NCBI GenBank assembly: GCA_963794155.1
Contig: CAWCCX010000003.1
Location: 1-64,000 of the forward strand
Reading direction: 5' to 3'
Length of the DNA: 64,000 nt
Source: Roseiarcus sp963794155
Lineage (GTDB): Bacteria > Pseudomonadota > Alphaproteobacteria > Rhizobiales > Beijerinckiaceae
Position 1 is the stretch's first letter. Each line of letters begins with the position of its first letter. The notes beneath the pieces were generated by a model. The model did not search any database. It was given only the letters and a program-made list of their open reading frames with translations, and was not told where the DNA came from. This document shows positions 45,549 to 55,509 of the stretch, in pieces. A program made the translations under genes and the position numbers.

Positions 45549-47276
45549 CTATCGTCGCAAGTTTGTCCGCGCGAGTTCGACGATCTCGTCGCCGCGGCCG
45601 CTGAGGATCGCCTTCATCATATAAAGCGTGAAGCCCTTGGCCATCTCGGCGGTGATCGCCGGCGGCATCGCGAGCTCCTGGCGATTGACAACAGCGTCGA
45701 CGACCACCGGGCCCGGATGGGCGAGGGCTTCGGCTATCCGCGCGTCGACGTCCCTCGGGTCCTCGATGCGGACGCCCTTGATCCCGACCGCTTCGGCCAT
45801 CGCGGCGAAGTTCGGATTGACAAGATCGGTCCCGGTCGGCAGGAACCCGGTCGATTTCTGCTCGAGCTCGACGAACCCGAGCGAGCCGTTGTTGAACACG
45901 ATGACTTTGACCGGAAGCTTGAGTTGGGTCAGGCTCAGAAGGTCGCCCATCAGCATCGAGAAGCCGCCGTCGCCTGAAAGCGAGATCACCTGGCGCCCTG
46001 GCGCGGCCGCCTGAGCGCCGATCGCCTGCGGCATCGCGTTGGCCATCGATCCGTGCCAGTACGAGCCGATGAGCCGGCGCCTGCCGTTCATCTTGAGATA
46101 GCGCGCGGCCCACACAATCGGCAGGCCGACGTCGGGGGTAAAGATGGCGTCATCGGCCGCCTTCTCGCTGATGACGCGAACGACGTGCTGGGGGTGCAGC
46201 GGGCCGCCCGGCCGGCCGGCGGCGAGTTCGTCAAGGCTGTTTCGGGCGCTGGCATAATGCTTCCGCGCCGCGTCAAGGTGCGCGCGGTCGCTCTTGACCT
46301 TGAGGCGGGGCATGAGCGCGCGCAGCGTCGGGCCAACTTGGCCGACGACGCCGAGGTCGACCGCGGCGCGGCGCCCGATCGCCTGCGGACGGATATCGAC
46401 CTGCGCGATGCGCGCGCCTGTGGGATAGAATTGCCGATAGGGGAAATCCGTGCCCAGCATCAGGAGCGCGTCACAAGCCTCCATCGCGTAATAACCGGAG
46501 GCGAAGCCGATCAGTCCGGTCATGCCGACGTCATAAGGGTTGTCCCATTCGACGTGGTCCTTGCCGCCCATGGCGTGGACGATCGGGGCCTTCACCGCTT
46601 CCGCGAACTGCATAAGCTCGTCGTGCGCGCCTGCGCAGCCGCTGCCGCACAGCAGGGTGACGCGCTTGGCCGAATCGAGAAACTGCGCGAGCGCATCGAT
46701 CGACCGGTCCGACGGGGTGATGACGGGTTGCTCCGGCGCCAGTCCAGCCAGCTTCGGCGCGGGCGCGCCGGTCGCCGGCTCAAGCGCCACGTCGCCGGGA
46801 ACGACGACGACGCTGACGCAGCGTTCCAGGATCGAACGGCGCACCGCGATCTCGAGCACGCGCGGCATCTGCTCGGGAGTCGAAACAAGTTCGCAATAGT
46901 TCGAACACTCCTGGAAGAGACGATCGGGATGCGTCTCCTGGAAGTAGTGCGAACCAATCTCGGGCGAGGGGATTTGCGCCGCGATGGCCACGACCGGCAC
47001 TCGCGTGCGCTGGCAGTCGAAGAGGCCGTTGATCAGATGCAGATTGCCGGGGCCGCAGCTGCCGGCGCAGACCGCGAGCCCGCCAGTGAGGTGGGCGTCG
47101 GCGCCGGCGGCGAAGGCGGCGACCTCCTCGTGGCGGACATGCAGCCATTCGATGCCGCCGGCGCGACGGAGCGCATCGGTGAAACCGTTCAGACTATCGC
47201 CGACGACGCCGTAGACGCGCTTGACCCCGGCGGCGGCGAGAACTTCGACCATCTGGTCGGCGACGGTGCGGGCCAA
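45549..47276 (-). CDS. poxB: Thiamine-diphosphate enzyme, pyruvate:quinone oxidoreductase type
   Basis: It is predicted to oxidise pyruvate with ThDP and FAD. The N-terminal PYR domain is TVADQMVEVLAAAGVKRVYG, VVGDSLNGFTDALRR with the catalytic Glu in LHVRHEEVAAFAAGA. A middle FAD-type domain contains LLCGSGCAGAHDEL. The C-terminal PP domain has SLSGDGGFSMLMGD...NN for Mg-ThDP. I placed the start at TTG 47276 behind AGGAGGA; the open frame extends upstream but lacks family similarity there. It has 575 residues. It could be another ThDP oxidase or decarboxylase, but the PoxB-like block SHYFQETHPDRLFQECSNYC is strong. Confidence 0.8.
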   Translation of the reverse strand: MARTVADQMVEVLAAAGVKRVYGVVGDSLNGFTDALRRAGGIEWLHVRHEEVAAFAAGADAHLTGGLAVCAGSCGPGNLHLINGLFDCQRTRVPVVAIAAQIPSPEIGSHYFQETHPDRLFQECSNYCELVSTPEQMPRVLEIAVRRSILERCVSVVVVPGDVALEPATGAPAPKLAGLAPEQPVITPSDRSIDALAQFLDSAKRVTLLCGSGCAGAHDELMQFAEAVKAPIVHAMGGKDHVEWDNPYDVGMTGLIGFASGYYAMEACDALLMLGTDFPYRQFYPTGARIAQVDIRPQAIGRRAAVDLGVVGQVGPTLRALMPRLKVKSDRAHLDAARKHYASARNSLDELAAGRPGGPLHPQHVVRVISEKAADDAIFTPDVGLPIVWAARYLKMNGRRRLIGSYWHGSMANAMPQAIGAQAAAPGRQVISLSGDGGFSMLMGDLLSLTQLKLPVKVIVFNNGSLGFVELEQKSTGFLPTGTDLVNPNFAAMAEAVGIKGVRIEDPRDVDARIAEALAHPGPVVVDAVVNRQELAMPPAITAEMAKGFTLYMMKAILSGRGDEIVELARTNLRR

Positions 47277-47509
47277 GGGCGTCCTCCTGGGGTCGGCTGC
47301 TGCAGGGTTCCGCAACGATAGACGAAATCGGCCGGGGAGAGATAGCGTCGCGCGGCTGAGTTGACTTACCCGGGGCAGCCGCAAGTAAAACTGAAATTTG
47401 CACTTTGGCGCCGAAAGGCGCGCTCGGCCTGGGCTCGAGCAGCCGCGTCTGCCGACGGACGCAACCGAGGCGTCCCATGGAGTAAGTACCGATTCAGGGG
47501 AACACCGAC

Positions 47510-48466
47510 ATGCAATGCCCAATCTGTCAGCATGAGGCAAGTCTCCTCCGCGAAGTCCATACTGTTGCGTACTTCAAATGCCTCAAGTGCGGATCATTTT
47601 TCGCGCATCCTGATTTCTTGGCCGCAGTCGACGCAGGCGGGGTCGAGAACTACCGCGACTCCTATTGGGGGCATGAGATTTCCGCAGCGCGCGAGCGGTC
47701 CTTCGGCGCCGGCCTCGTACGAATGGCCGAAACGCTCCGAATGGCGCGGATCCCGATCAGACGCGCCCTGGACATCGGCACTGGCCCCGGCTTCCTGTTG
47801 GACGCTCTGGCTGAACTGGTTCCGAGCCTGGCCGAAAGAGTGCATGGCGTCGAACTCTTCCCGCCTCCTCCACAGGAGCGCAGTGGCAGCCCGAACTACC
47901 ATGTCGGCTCCATCGCCGATCTCGAAGGGACATTCGACGCCGGGGTCTGCATTGAGGTGATCGAGCATTTGACCCCAAGCAGCCTGGGCAGTCTGCTTCG
48001 GCAACTCGCGGGAAAGTCGAGCTCCGGCGCGCTCTATTTTTTTAACTCCTCCCAGCCGTCGTTTATCGAGACGGTCGACCGCGACTATTTGGACCCGTAC
48101 GGTCGCGGCCATTTGGTCGCGTGGTCGGTCGCCGGCGCTCGGGTGATATTCGAACGCGCCGGGTTCAACGTGATCGCCTTGCCGGGGCGGGATTGGGCTT
48201 TTCTTGCCGAATTTGGCCCGCCCCGCGTCGTCGACCTCAAGACGCTTGTCGACTGGTTGTGGCGCCCGGCGCCGGAAAATATCGCCTTGATCCGCAATGA
48301 TCGGTTCGGCCCCTTGTTCGAGACGCTTGGGCTCGAGTGCGCGCGGTGCTATCTCGAAGCGGCAACCGCTGAAGCGCGGATGCGCTGGGCCGACGATTTG
48401 CAGAGCGAACTCCAACAGCGGCGACGAAGACGGTTCAATCCTTTCGCGAGCGGTCGACGGCCCTAG
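47510..48466 (+). CDS. Class I SAM-dependent methyltransferase with zinc ribbon
   Basis: The N-terminus has a four-Cys zinc ribbon (CPICQHE at 3, CLKCGSFF at about 24). A Rossmann domain follows with motif I RALDIGTGPGFLLDALAEL (about 84-102) and DAGVCIEVIEHLTPSSLGSL. The layout matches C-methyltransferases and similar enzymes acting on sugars or small metabolites. The C-terminal third is less conserved with a basic tail. The gene stands between two ThDP-enzyme genes. Substrate unknown. Confidence 0.82.
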   Translation: MQCPICQHEASLLREVHTVAYFKCLKCGSFFAHPDFLAAVDAGGVENYRDSYWGHEISAARERSFGAGLVRMAETLRMARIPIRRALDIGTGPGFLLDALAELVPSLAERVHGVELFPPPPQERSGSPNYHVGSIADLEGTFDAGVCIEVIEHLTPSSLGSLLRQLAGKSSSGALYFFNSSQPSFIETVDRDYLDPYGRGHLVAWSVAGARVIFERAGFNVIALPGRDWAFLAEFGPPRVVDLKTLVDWLWRPAPENIALIRNDRFGPLFETLGLECARCYLEAATAEARMRWADDLQSELQQRRRRRFNPFASGRRP

Positions 48467-48554
48467 CGCGGCTGGCCGCGTCCCCGCTGTTGCCGCCGAG
48501 GCCGGAATGGGCGACCGTGCGCGCCCCCCAAGGTCAGAATCAGGAGCCCATCCG

Positions 48555-50192
48555 ATGAACGGCGCCGAACTCCTCGTCTCCGCGCTCGAGAACGAGGGCG
48601 TCGAGCAGATCTTCGGCATTCCGGGTGAGGAGAATCTCGACGTCGTCGAAGCCTTGCGCCGCTCCAAGATCAAGCTGGTGCTGACCCGCCACGAGCAGGC
48701 GGCGGCGTTCATGGCGGCGACCCACGGACGGTTGACCGGCCGGGCTGGGGTCTGCCTCGCCACGCTCGGCCCCGGCGCGCTGAACTTCACGACCGGCGCG
48801 GCTTACGCGCTGCTCGGCGCCATGCCGATGGTGATGATCACCGGCCAGAAAGGAATCCTGAGCCGCAAGCAGGCGCGCTTTCAGGTGGTGGACATCGTCT
48901 CGACCATGACGCCGCTGACCAAGATGGCCCGTCAGATCGTCTCTCCCGCGACCATTCCCGCGCTGGTGCGCGAGGCGTTCCGGGTCGCGCAGCAGGAGCG
49001 GCCGGGGCCGGTTCACCTCGAATTGCCGGAGGACATCGCCCACGAGCCGGGGCCGGACATGGCCCCCGTCCCGCCCCATCCGATCGACCTGCCGATCGCC
49101 CCGCGCGCGGCGCTCGATCGGGCGGCTCAGCTCATCCTCGACGCCGAGCGGCCGCTGATCATGCTCGGCGCCGCGGCAAGCCGGCCGCGCCTCGCCGAGG
49201 CGCTGTCGGAATTTGTCGCCCGGGTGCAAATCCCGTTCTTCAACACCCAGATGGGCAAAGGCGCCGTCACCGGCGGGTCGAGCCTTTACATGGGCACCGC
49301 GGCCCTGTCGGAGCGCGATTACGTCCATCGGGCGATCGACCGGGCGGACCTCATCATTTCGATCGGCCACGACACGGTGGAGAAGCCGCCGTTCTTCATG
49401 GGGCCGGACGGACCGACGGTGCTGCATGTCGGCTATCTGCCGGCCACGGTCGAGGAGGTGTTCTTTCCGCAGGCGGAGCTGGTCGGCGACGTCGGGCCGA
49501 GCCTCACCCTGCTCGCCGACCGGCTCGAACATCGGCTGCCGCGAGCCAAGGCGCTGCTCAGCCTGCGTGACGACATCCTCGCGCACATTGGACGCCGGGC
49601 GGAAGAAAGCCGCTGGCCTCCGACGCCGCAGCGAATCGTCCACGACGTGCGGCAGGCCGTGCCGGAAGACGGGATCGTCTGCCTCGACAACGGCATGTAC
49701 AAGATCTGGTTTGCGCGCAACTACCGCACCCATGTCGCCAACACGCTCCTGCTCGACAATGCGCTCGCCACCATGGGTGCGGGGCTGCCCTCGGCGATCA
49801 TGGCGGCGCTCCTCAATCCGTCCCGCCGCGTGCTCGCCGTCTGCGGCGATGGGGGGTTCATGATGAACGCGCAGGAGATGGAGACGGCGGTCAGGCTCAA
49901 GCTCAATCTCGTGGTGCTGGTGCTTGAGGACCACGCCTACGGCATGATCCGCTGGAAACAGGCGACCGAGGGCTTTCCCGATTTCGGCATGACCTTCGGC
50001 GACCCTGACTTCGTCGCCTATGCGAAGGCCTATGGCGCAAAGGGGAGCCGGGTCGAGACCGCGGACGGCGTTCAGCCGACGCTCGAAGCCGCGTTCGCCG
50101 CCGGCGGGGTGCATCTGGTCGTGACGCCGGTGGACTATTCGGAGAACGCCCGGGTGCTGGTCGACGAATTGCGCGCCAACGCGTTGACGTAG
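48555..50192 (+). CDS. Acetolactate-synthase-like ThDP enzyme
   Basis: A 545-residue large-subunit-type enzyme. PYR domain: GVEQIFGIPGEENLDVVEAL with catalytic Glu in LVLTRHEQAAAFMAA. PP domain: LAVCGDGGFMMNAQEMETAV...LVLEDHAYGMIRWKQ. The KGILSRKQARFQ segment and an intact middle domain are typical of catabolic acetolactate synthase-like proteins. ATG 48555 is chosen over upstream codons. No small regulatory subunit gene is adjacent, so a catabolic role or another 2-oxo acid substrate is likely. Confidence 0.82.
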   Translation: MNGAELLVSALENEGVEQIFGIPGEENLDVVEALRRSKIKLVLTRHEQAAAFMAATHGRLTGRAGVCLATLGPGALNFTTGAAYALLGAMPMVMITGQKGILSRKQARFQVVDIVSTMTPLTKMARQIVSPATIPALVREAFRVAQQERPGPVHLELPEDIAHEPGPDMAPVPPHPIDLPIAPRAALDRAAQLILDAERPLIMLGAAASRPRLAEALSEFVARVQIPFFNTQMGKGAVTGGSSLYMGTAALSERDYVHRAIDRADLIISIGHDTVEKPPFFMGPDGPTVLHVGYLPATVEEVFFPQAELVGDVGPSLTLLADRLEHRLPRAKALLSLRDDILAHIGRRAEESRWPPTPQRIVHDVRQAVPEDGIVCLDNGMYKIWFARNYRTHVANTLLLDNALATMGAGLPSAIMAALLNPSRRVLAVCGDGGFMMNAQEMETAVRLKLNLVVLVLEDHAYGMIRWKQATEGFPDFGMTFGDPDFVAYAKAYGAKGSRVETADGVQPTLEAAFAAGGVHLVVTPVDYSENARVLVDELRANALT

Positions 50193-50737
50193 ACTGGGCG
50201 TTGGATAGTCAGTGTGGCGCTGGGTCTATTTCCAAAACGCAATACGACGACCTACCCCGCGTGGTTCCTGAGTCCGCCTCTAACCTTGCATTCTCTGAAT
50301 CTGGTTGTGTACGTCCAATGCGCGCTCGGCGTCATACCCGCATGGCTCGCTTTCGGATTGGTGCCGGGTCGAGACGGGCGCCGCTGCGATCTCGCCGCTC
50401 TGCTCGCGGCTTCACTGATCGTCGACTGAAGGCCGTCGACGCTGAAGCTTGTGGTCTTTGCGCTCGCTGGCGCGGCGTCCCACATCGCGCTTTCCACCGA
50501 GCCGGTCCCGCGCTACCTGGTCGTGGCCGCCTGGGTGAATATTGTGGTGGCGGGCAGGATCGCGTGTGTCCTCGGGAGCCGGCCTTTGCCATTCAGGCTG
50601 AACCGGCCCCTCGAACAATAGATCGGCCGATCCTCATGTGAGGCAGGATTTGCAGGCTTCGGCGCCCGCTGCTTTGCGCGACATCGCGGTGGTCGGCTAT
50701 TACTAACTCGAATGCGTCTTCGGGAGACCTGCCCAGA
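50193..50737. other. Intergenic with possible membrane-protein remnant
   Basis: No complete gene. Two hydrophobic reading segments in different frames, LNLVVYVQCALGVIPAWLAF (50293-50352) and LKLVVFALAGAASHIALSTE (near 50443-50502), could be remains of a small membrane protein. No start site with a ribosome-binding site is evident. The stretch precedes the AT-richer membrane gene. Confidence 0.4.
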
Positions 50738-52414
50738 ATGCCGATAGAGGCCGCCGATATCCGCCCGGACGGCGCGATCGCGAGACTGAAAGCTGCCCTC
50801 GCGGGCAGGGCACCCGGGTATTTCTATCGTCATTCCTATTTGATCGTCCCCCTTCTATTGTTGCTGCAGGGAAGCGTCACACATATTGCGGTGCCTGGAT
50901 TGTATATGGACGCCGTCAACCCTGACTACATTATCCTTCGCCTGTTGAATTGGAATTCGCATATCTATGGCTGGATTCTGCCCGGAACATGCATTTTCGA
51001 TATATTTCCAACAATTATACAGCTATACCACGGAGCGATACCGTACTACATGGGGATGCCTATCTATATACTGTTTGGCACAAGTGTTGCTGCAATCAGA
51101 ATTGCGAATTTCTTTTTTGCCTCCTTCGTGCTTTTGTCCGCTGCTGTCTTTCTTCGAACTTTTGACGTGCGTCGACTTTTTGTAGGACTTGTCCTGGGGG
51201 CGCTGGCACTCGATCCCGGATTTTTGTTCAGTTTCAGAACCCAATCCTACATCACCGTTCTCCCCCTCGCTTTTGTTCTCATGTCCGCGTCGATCGTAGA
51301 AAAGGCTGGCGCGGATTTTTCTCGCAGAGCTTGCGTCGTAGCTGGATTGCTTGTCGGCCTCTCGGTCTATGGATATTTCATTTATCTCTTTCTCGTTCCA
51401 GCCGCCGCCGCCCATGTTTGGTGGAAGCTTCGCTTAGATATCCATCGCAAACCCCAGTTTATATATTGGGTCGCTGGCCTTGCGTTGGGAGTTTCGCCGT
51501 ATCTTATTGGGTACGCGCTCATGTTCTTTGCCACGGGCGGTGCCCGAGGTTTTGAGCGGTTTCTTGCTTTGTCGTTGGAGAACGCCTCAATGGGGAGTTC
51601 CAAACTTGGCGCTTGGCAGAGGATGCAATATTTTATGGCTCTCGTATTCAGGACGGTTGGTTTCGAAGGGCAAACGTTAGTAATGCTTAAAATGGGATTT
51701 ACGCCTTATTTTAGTCATTTAAAGCGCTTTTTATTACTGGATGTGACCATTATATATTTGGTTTTGAGCTTAATGTTTGTGCGTAGATTTACCGGAATTC
51801 TGTTTATATTTGGTATATTTTTGGGCATGGTCTGCCTTTTCATGACTTTCGGCAATCGCCTTTATTTCCACCATGTTGCGTTGACGTTACCGTTGCTCTA
51901 CTTAGCCCTTGCGCTTTGCATCGAGTACATAGCGGGCGCGATCTCGAGCGTACCCTGGGCGCAATGGGCGCTTGCGCTTCCATTCCTCCTGCTGGGAATT
52001 GGCAACGCGATCGATCGTCAGCGAGTTATGCTCGCCTTGGAGCGTACCGGCGGCGTCGGCTTGGCGTCCGACGCCATCGAGCGGTTCGCCGGGGATAGTC
52101 TTAGGAATCCGGACGACACGTTCGGGTTTTTCCCTGACTGGGGCGTCTTCATGCCGTTCGAAATGGTCACCGGCGGCCAGATACCGCTCCTGACCGAGTT
52201 CAGTCCCGAGGCTGCTCGGCGGAAGCTCTGCGAGGGACAGGATGCGCTGCTTGCGATAGTCAACGAGCAGGGGGTTGACCGCCTCGCGCGCTGGATTGAC
52301 GCCGTCGGCTGGGGATCGCCTGAAATCGTGGTCTATCGGCAGCGCGACAATGTGCCGGTTCTTACCTCAGTCCGCTGGCGCTCCTCGGAATCAAACCACC
52401 CTGCCTGTGCTTGA
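50738..52414 (+). CDS. Polytopic membrane protein, glycosyltransferase-like
   Basis: A 558-residue protein with a cytoplasmic start, about eleven hydrophobic helices from residue 33 (YLIVPLLLLLQGSVTHIAVP) to about 430, then a ~125-residue soluble C-terminus. The first periplasmic loop holds YMDAVNPDYI, an acidic site in the position of the catalytic Asp of GT-C (PMT/ArnT-like) glycosyltransferases. This is a fold-level guess; no family motif is decisive. The region 50.9-51.9 kb is clearly AT-richer than both sides, suggesting horizontal transfer. No lipid-sugar genes adjoin it. Confidence 0.6.
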   Translation: MPIEAADIRPDGAIARLKAALAGRAPGYFYRHSYLIVPLLLLLQGSVTHIAVPGLYMDAVNPDYIILRLLNWNSHIYGWILPGTCIFDIFPTIIQLYHGAIPYYMGMPIYILFGTSVAAIRIANFFFASFVLLSAAVFLRTFDVRRLFVGLVLGALALDPGFLFSFRTQSYITVLPLAFVLMSASIVEKAGADFSRRACVVAGLLVGLSVYGYFIYLFLVPAAAAHVWWKLRLDIHRKPQFIYWVAGLALGVSPYLIGYALMFFATGGARGFERFLALSLENASMGSSKLGAWQRMQYFMALVFRTVGFEGQTLVMLKMGFTPYFSHLKRFLLLDVTIIYLVLSLMFVRRFTGILFIFGIFLGMVCLFMTFGNRLYFHHVALTLPLLYLALALCIEYIAGAISSVPWAQWALALPFLLLGIGNAIDRQRVMLALERTGGVGLASDAIERFAGDSLRNPDDTFGFFPDWGVFMPFEMVTGGQIPLLTEFSPEAARRKLCEGQDALLAIVNEQGVDRLARWIDAVGWGSPEIVVYRQRDNVPVLTSVRWRSSESNHPACA

Positions 52415-52480
52415 TCGGCCGCATCGGGTCTCTACTTGGCGTGACCCCAAAACGTTGGCTAGCTAATCGTCGTCTCCGCC

Positions 52481-53287
52481 TCACCCCGCGTGGCGGTTGA
52501 GGAACTCGAGCGTCTTTTCGTTGAACACCGCGACGTTTTCGTAAATCGCGGCGTGGGCGCAATCTTCGAACACGAGAAGCTCGCTCTTCTTGATCCCGTT
52601 CTTCAGCGGCTCGGCGAAGCGGGTCGAGGTCACGATGTCGTGGCGGCCGAACGTGATTTGCGTCGGCGCCGAGATCTTGCCGAGCTGACCCAACCCATCG
52701 TGGGCGATGACCGCGTTCGATTGGCGAAGGAAGGCGTCGAGCGGCTGCTTCGGCCGGCTGCGGACGAAGGCTGCGAGCTGGTCGACATATTCGGGCTTGG
52801 CGGCGTAAAGCTCCGGCGTGAGGCAGAACGGCAGGATTCCCTGGATGACCATCTCCTGGACGCTGCCGAGACCCTTGGCGATGGTCTGCCAGTCGCCGAC
52901 GATCACTTTCAGGAACGGGTCGGTCTTCGGCCAGCAGGAGTGGAGCGACAGCGTCTTGACCTTTTGCGGGTATTTGCTCGCGAGCCACAGCCCGATCGCG
53001 CCGCCCAGCGACACGCCGCTCACATGCGCCTTCTCCACCCCGATAGCCTGCATGAAGCCGGCGACGTCGTCGGCGAACAATTCGGTCGAATAGGTCCCGT
53101 CCGGCTTGTCGGTCTCGCCCGCGCCGCGCGGATCGAGCGAGATGCAGGTGAAATGCTTGGCGTAGTCGGCGACCTGGAACGCGTAGCAGGCATTGTCGGC
53201 GGCGAGATAGGGAATGAGGACCAGCGGCTCGCCGGTTCCTTGGCTCTCGTAATTGATCGTGATGTCTTTGACCTTGACCTTTGGCAT
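52481..53287 (-). CDS. Alpha/beta-fold hydrolase
   Basis: A 268-residue serine hydrolase. The nucleophile elbow is VSGVSLGGAIGL (Ser at about 93), the acid is in TFGRHDIVTS and the His in EDCAHAAIYE. The oxyanion region LVLIPYLAADN replaces the usual HG motif with PY. It resembles 3-oxoadipate enol-lactonase-like hydrolases. It has no signal peptide and no operon partner (convergent with the membrane gene). Substrate unknown. Confidence 0.85.
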   Translation of the reverse strand: MPKVKVKDITINYESQGTGEPLVLIPYLAADNACYAFQVADYAKHFTCISLDPRGAGETDKPDGTYSTELFADDVAGFMQAIGVEKAHVSGVSLGGAIGLWLASKYPQKVKTLSLHSCWPKTDPFLKVIVGDWQTIAKGLGSVQEMVIQGILPFCLTPELYAAKPEYVDQLAAFVRSRPKQPLDAFLRQSNAVIAHDGLGQLGKISAPTQITFGRHDIVTSTRFAEPLKNGIKKSELLVFEDCAHAAIYENVAVFNEKTLEFLNRHAG

Positions 53288-53393
53288 CCGTGCCTCCCGC
53301 GCAACGCCTTTCTGCGAAGGCGATTGGACGACGCTACGCCCTGGCGCCGAACGAGGTCAACGCATTACCGGCGAGGAGGGACGGTTGCGTCCC

Positions 53394-54422
53394 TCAGCGG
53401 GCCGCGCCGCCTGCCTTCGTCCAGGCGGACATGCCGCCCTCGATGTGCCGCACGGCGGCGAGGCCCTGATCCTGGGCGGCTTGCACCGCCATCGCCGAGC
53501 GTTCGCCGAACGCGCAGTAGAAGACGATCGTCTTGCCCGACTGGGCGAGCTCGTGGATGAGGCCTCCCTCGCCGATGTTGTCCATGAGTTCGGGGTAAGG
53601 GACGTGCAATGAACCAGGAATGGCGCCGGTCCGCTCGCGTTCCGCCTTCTCGCGCAGGTCGATCAGCGCGACGTCCGCCCGCCCGACGAGGCCCTTGGCC
53701 TCAAGGGCGGAATAGGCCCAACCTTTTCGCGCCACATCCTCCTGATGCAGTCCCTGGTGGATGTTGGCGGGCACCGCAACGTCCATCATTTTCGGATTGG
53801 GCAGATTGAGGCTCGCCATGAGAGCCGCATATTCGTCGGCGCCACGGACCTGAAGGCGCGGATTGAAGCGCTTCTCCTCGCCGATGGTGCTGACGGTGTC
53901 GCCCTTATAGTCGTGGGCCGGAAAGACGAGCGTGTCTTCCGGCAGTCGCATGAGGCGCTGCAGGCTTTCGTATTGGGCGCGGGAATCGCCGTTCTGGAAG
54001 TCGGTGCGGCCGGTGCCGCGGATCAGGAGCGTGTCGCCGGTGAAGACCCGGTCGCCGAACAGGAAGCTGTAGGAATCGTCGGTATGGCCGGGGGTAAAGA
54101 GCACATCCAGGCCCAGGCCCTCGACGGTGAGCTTGTCGCCGTCGGCGATCCGCATCGACACCACATCGACCTTGCTCTGCTCGCCCATCACGGTCACGCA
54201 GCGGGTGCGGTCGCGCAGCGCGCCCAAGCCGGTGATGTGGTCGGCGTGCAGATGGGTGTCGACCGCCTTCACGAGCTTGAGATCGAGCTCCTCCATCAGC
54301 TTGAGGTAGCGGTCGACCTTCTCCAGCACCGGATCGATGATGAGCGCCTCGCCGCCGCGGCGGCTGGCGAGAACATAGCTGTAGGTGCTCGAAACGCTGT
54401 CGAACAATTGCCGGAAGATCAA
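53394..54422 (-). CDS. Persulfide dioxygenase-rhodanese fusion
   Basis: N-terminal metallo-beta-lactamase domain of ETHE1 type (about residues 1-235): AVDTHLHADHITGLGAL with the mononuclear-iron His/Asp set, LFTPGHTDDSYSFL and VFTGDTLLIRGTGRTDF. C-terminal rhodanese domain (about 250-342): VALIDLREKAERERTGAIPG and active-site loop FYCAFGERSAMA. It oxidises glutathione persulfide to sulfite, with the rhodanese passing sulfur. I placed the start at TTG 54422 with GGGAGG upstream. It complements the SQR at 32-33 kb, though 20 kb away. The fusion is a known natural form. Confidence 0.9.
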   Translation of the reverse strand: MIFRQLFDSVSSTYSYVLASRRGGEALIIDPVLEKVDRYLKLMEELDLKLVKAVDTHLHADHITGLGALRDRTRCVTVMGEQSKVDVVSMRIADGDKLTVEGLGLDVLFTPGHTDDSYSFLFGDRVFTGDTLLIRGTGRTDFQNGDSRAQYESLQRLMRLPEDTLVFPAHDYKGDTVSTIGEEKRFNPRLQVRGADEYAALMASLNLPNPKMMDVAVPANIHQGLHQEDVARKGWAYSALEAKGLVGRADVALIDLREKAERERTGAIPGSLHVPYPELMDNIGEGGLIHELAQSGKTIVFYCAFGERSAMAVQAAQDQGLAAVRHIEGGMSAWTKAGGAAR

Positions 54423-54525
54423 TGGGGCCTCCCTGCGGCCGTCGCCGGGCCGCCTCTCGCCAACGCATATTACAACATCCGGCCGCACAGCACACACGCT
54501 GATTCGGCGGCTATCCCGCCTGGCT

Positions 54526-54831
54526 TCACCCGCCTTCAATCACTTCGTAATGCTGCACGCGGGCGTCGAAATCGATCAGCGCGGCGATCGCGCCGGGCTC
54601 GACGATCGCCTTGTCGATGTTGCGGCCGGCGAAACCCTCAATGGCGCCGAGGTCGCGCCAACGGGTCAGAACGAGAAATTCGATTGTGCCGCCGACCTGC
54701 CGTTCGCCGAGCTCGGCGCCGAGAAATCCTGGGATGCCCTCGAGCTCCGGCAGCACTCTCGCGCGAAAGTGGGCCGGGTAGGCCTCGGCGTTCATTGCGC
54801 TTGCGCGTCCGCGCCACTCGCGAAGGATCAT
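54526..54831 (-). CDS. Antibiotic-biosynthesis-monooxygenase-like (ABM) protein
   Basis: A 101-residue ferredoxin-like protein starting at the ATG 54831 (MILREWRGRASAMNAEAYPA). It has ELEGIPGFLGAELGERQVGG and EFLVLTRWRDLGAIEGFAG, the usual ABM-domain pattern, ending VQHYEVIEGG. These small dimers are often heme- or quinol-related, but many are of unknown role. It lies 22 bp after the cupin gene on the same strand, so they are probably co-transcribed. Confidence 0.75.
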   Translation of the reverse strand: MILREWRGRASAMNAEAYPAHFRARVLPELEGIPGFLGAELGERQVGGTIEFLVLTRWRDLGAIEGFAGRNIDKAIVEPGAIAALIDFDARVQHYEVIEGG

Positions 54832-54853
54832 CGTGCGCTCACGTCTGTTCGGA

Positions 54854-55324
54854 TCAGTAGCGCGTCCCGTCTTTGCGCGTGAAAACATATCTGCCGTCTC
54901 CGCCTGGGCGGCCATGCAGATCGATGTCCGGATAGCTGACCTCGTCGCCCGCTGTGCGGTCGCCGACGACGAGCAGAATCACGTCCGCGGCCGATCGGTT
55001 GACAAACCGATGCGCGTTCCCGGTCCCCGCCGGAAAACCAGCGCACTGGCCGGCGTGCAGCGCCTGCACCCCAGCGTCGGTCTCGAGCTCAACCTTGCCC
55101 TCGAGAACGTAGACAAACTCATCCTGGCGTGAGTGCGCGTGGCGGGGCGCGGACTTGCCGCCCGGAGCGATGCGGGTGAGATTGACGCCAAAATTGGTCA
55201 GTTTCAGATGATCGCCGAGCCGTCGGTTCCAGCGCTTCTGGATCTCGGCCCGAAAAGGCTCGGGCAGAAGCGTCGCGTTGCTTTCAGGCAGCGTCAACGG
55301 GTCAAAACCCGACTTCTCAGGCAT
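54854..55324 (-). CDS. Cupin-domain protein
   Basis: A 156-residue protein with a single cupin barrel: APRHAHSRQDEFVYVLEGKV (metal-type HxH...E) and GFPAGTGNAHRFVNRSAADV with the second-motif His. After the barrel, a tail SYPDIDLHGRPGGDGRYVFT matches a family of small cupins often annotated as sugar-binding or mannose-6-phosphate isomerase-like. The ATG at 55324 has GCAGGAGG upstream. Confidence 0.82.
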   Translation of the reverse strand: MPEKSGFDPLTLPESNATLLPEPFRAEIQKRWNRRLGDHLKLTNFGVNLTRIAPGGKSAPRHAHSRQDEFVYVLEGKVELETDAGVQALHAGQCAGFPAGTGNAHRFVNRSAADVILLVVGDRTAGDEVSYPDIDLHGRPGGDGRYVFTRKDGTRY

Positions 55325-55509
55325 CACGCACCTCCTGCCCTCGGGCAGATTGCGCCGAGATCGGTCAAACGCAAGACCAGCGCCGCGCTGAGAGCATGGA
55401 GAGCGGGCGCACGCGGAGGCCGATCGTCGCCGCGCGATCGGCCCGAGCGGTCGTAGCCATTCGGCGGCCGGCCGTTCCGCCGGCCAGGCGCGGCGCGAGC
55501 GGAGGATGC

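Noticed and set aside
48540..50114. 524-codon open frame opposite the acetolactate-synthase-like gene
   Set aside because: Arg/His-rich composition and no motif; a shadow of the ThDP enzyme on the plus strand.
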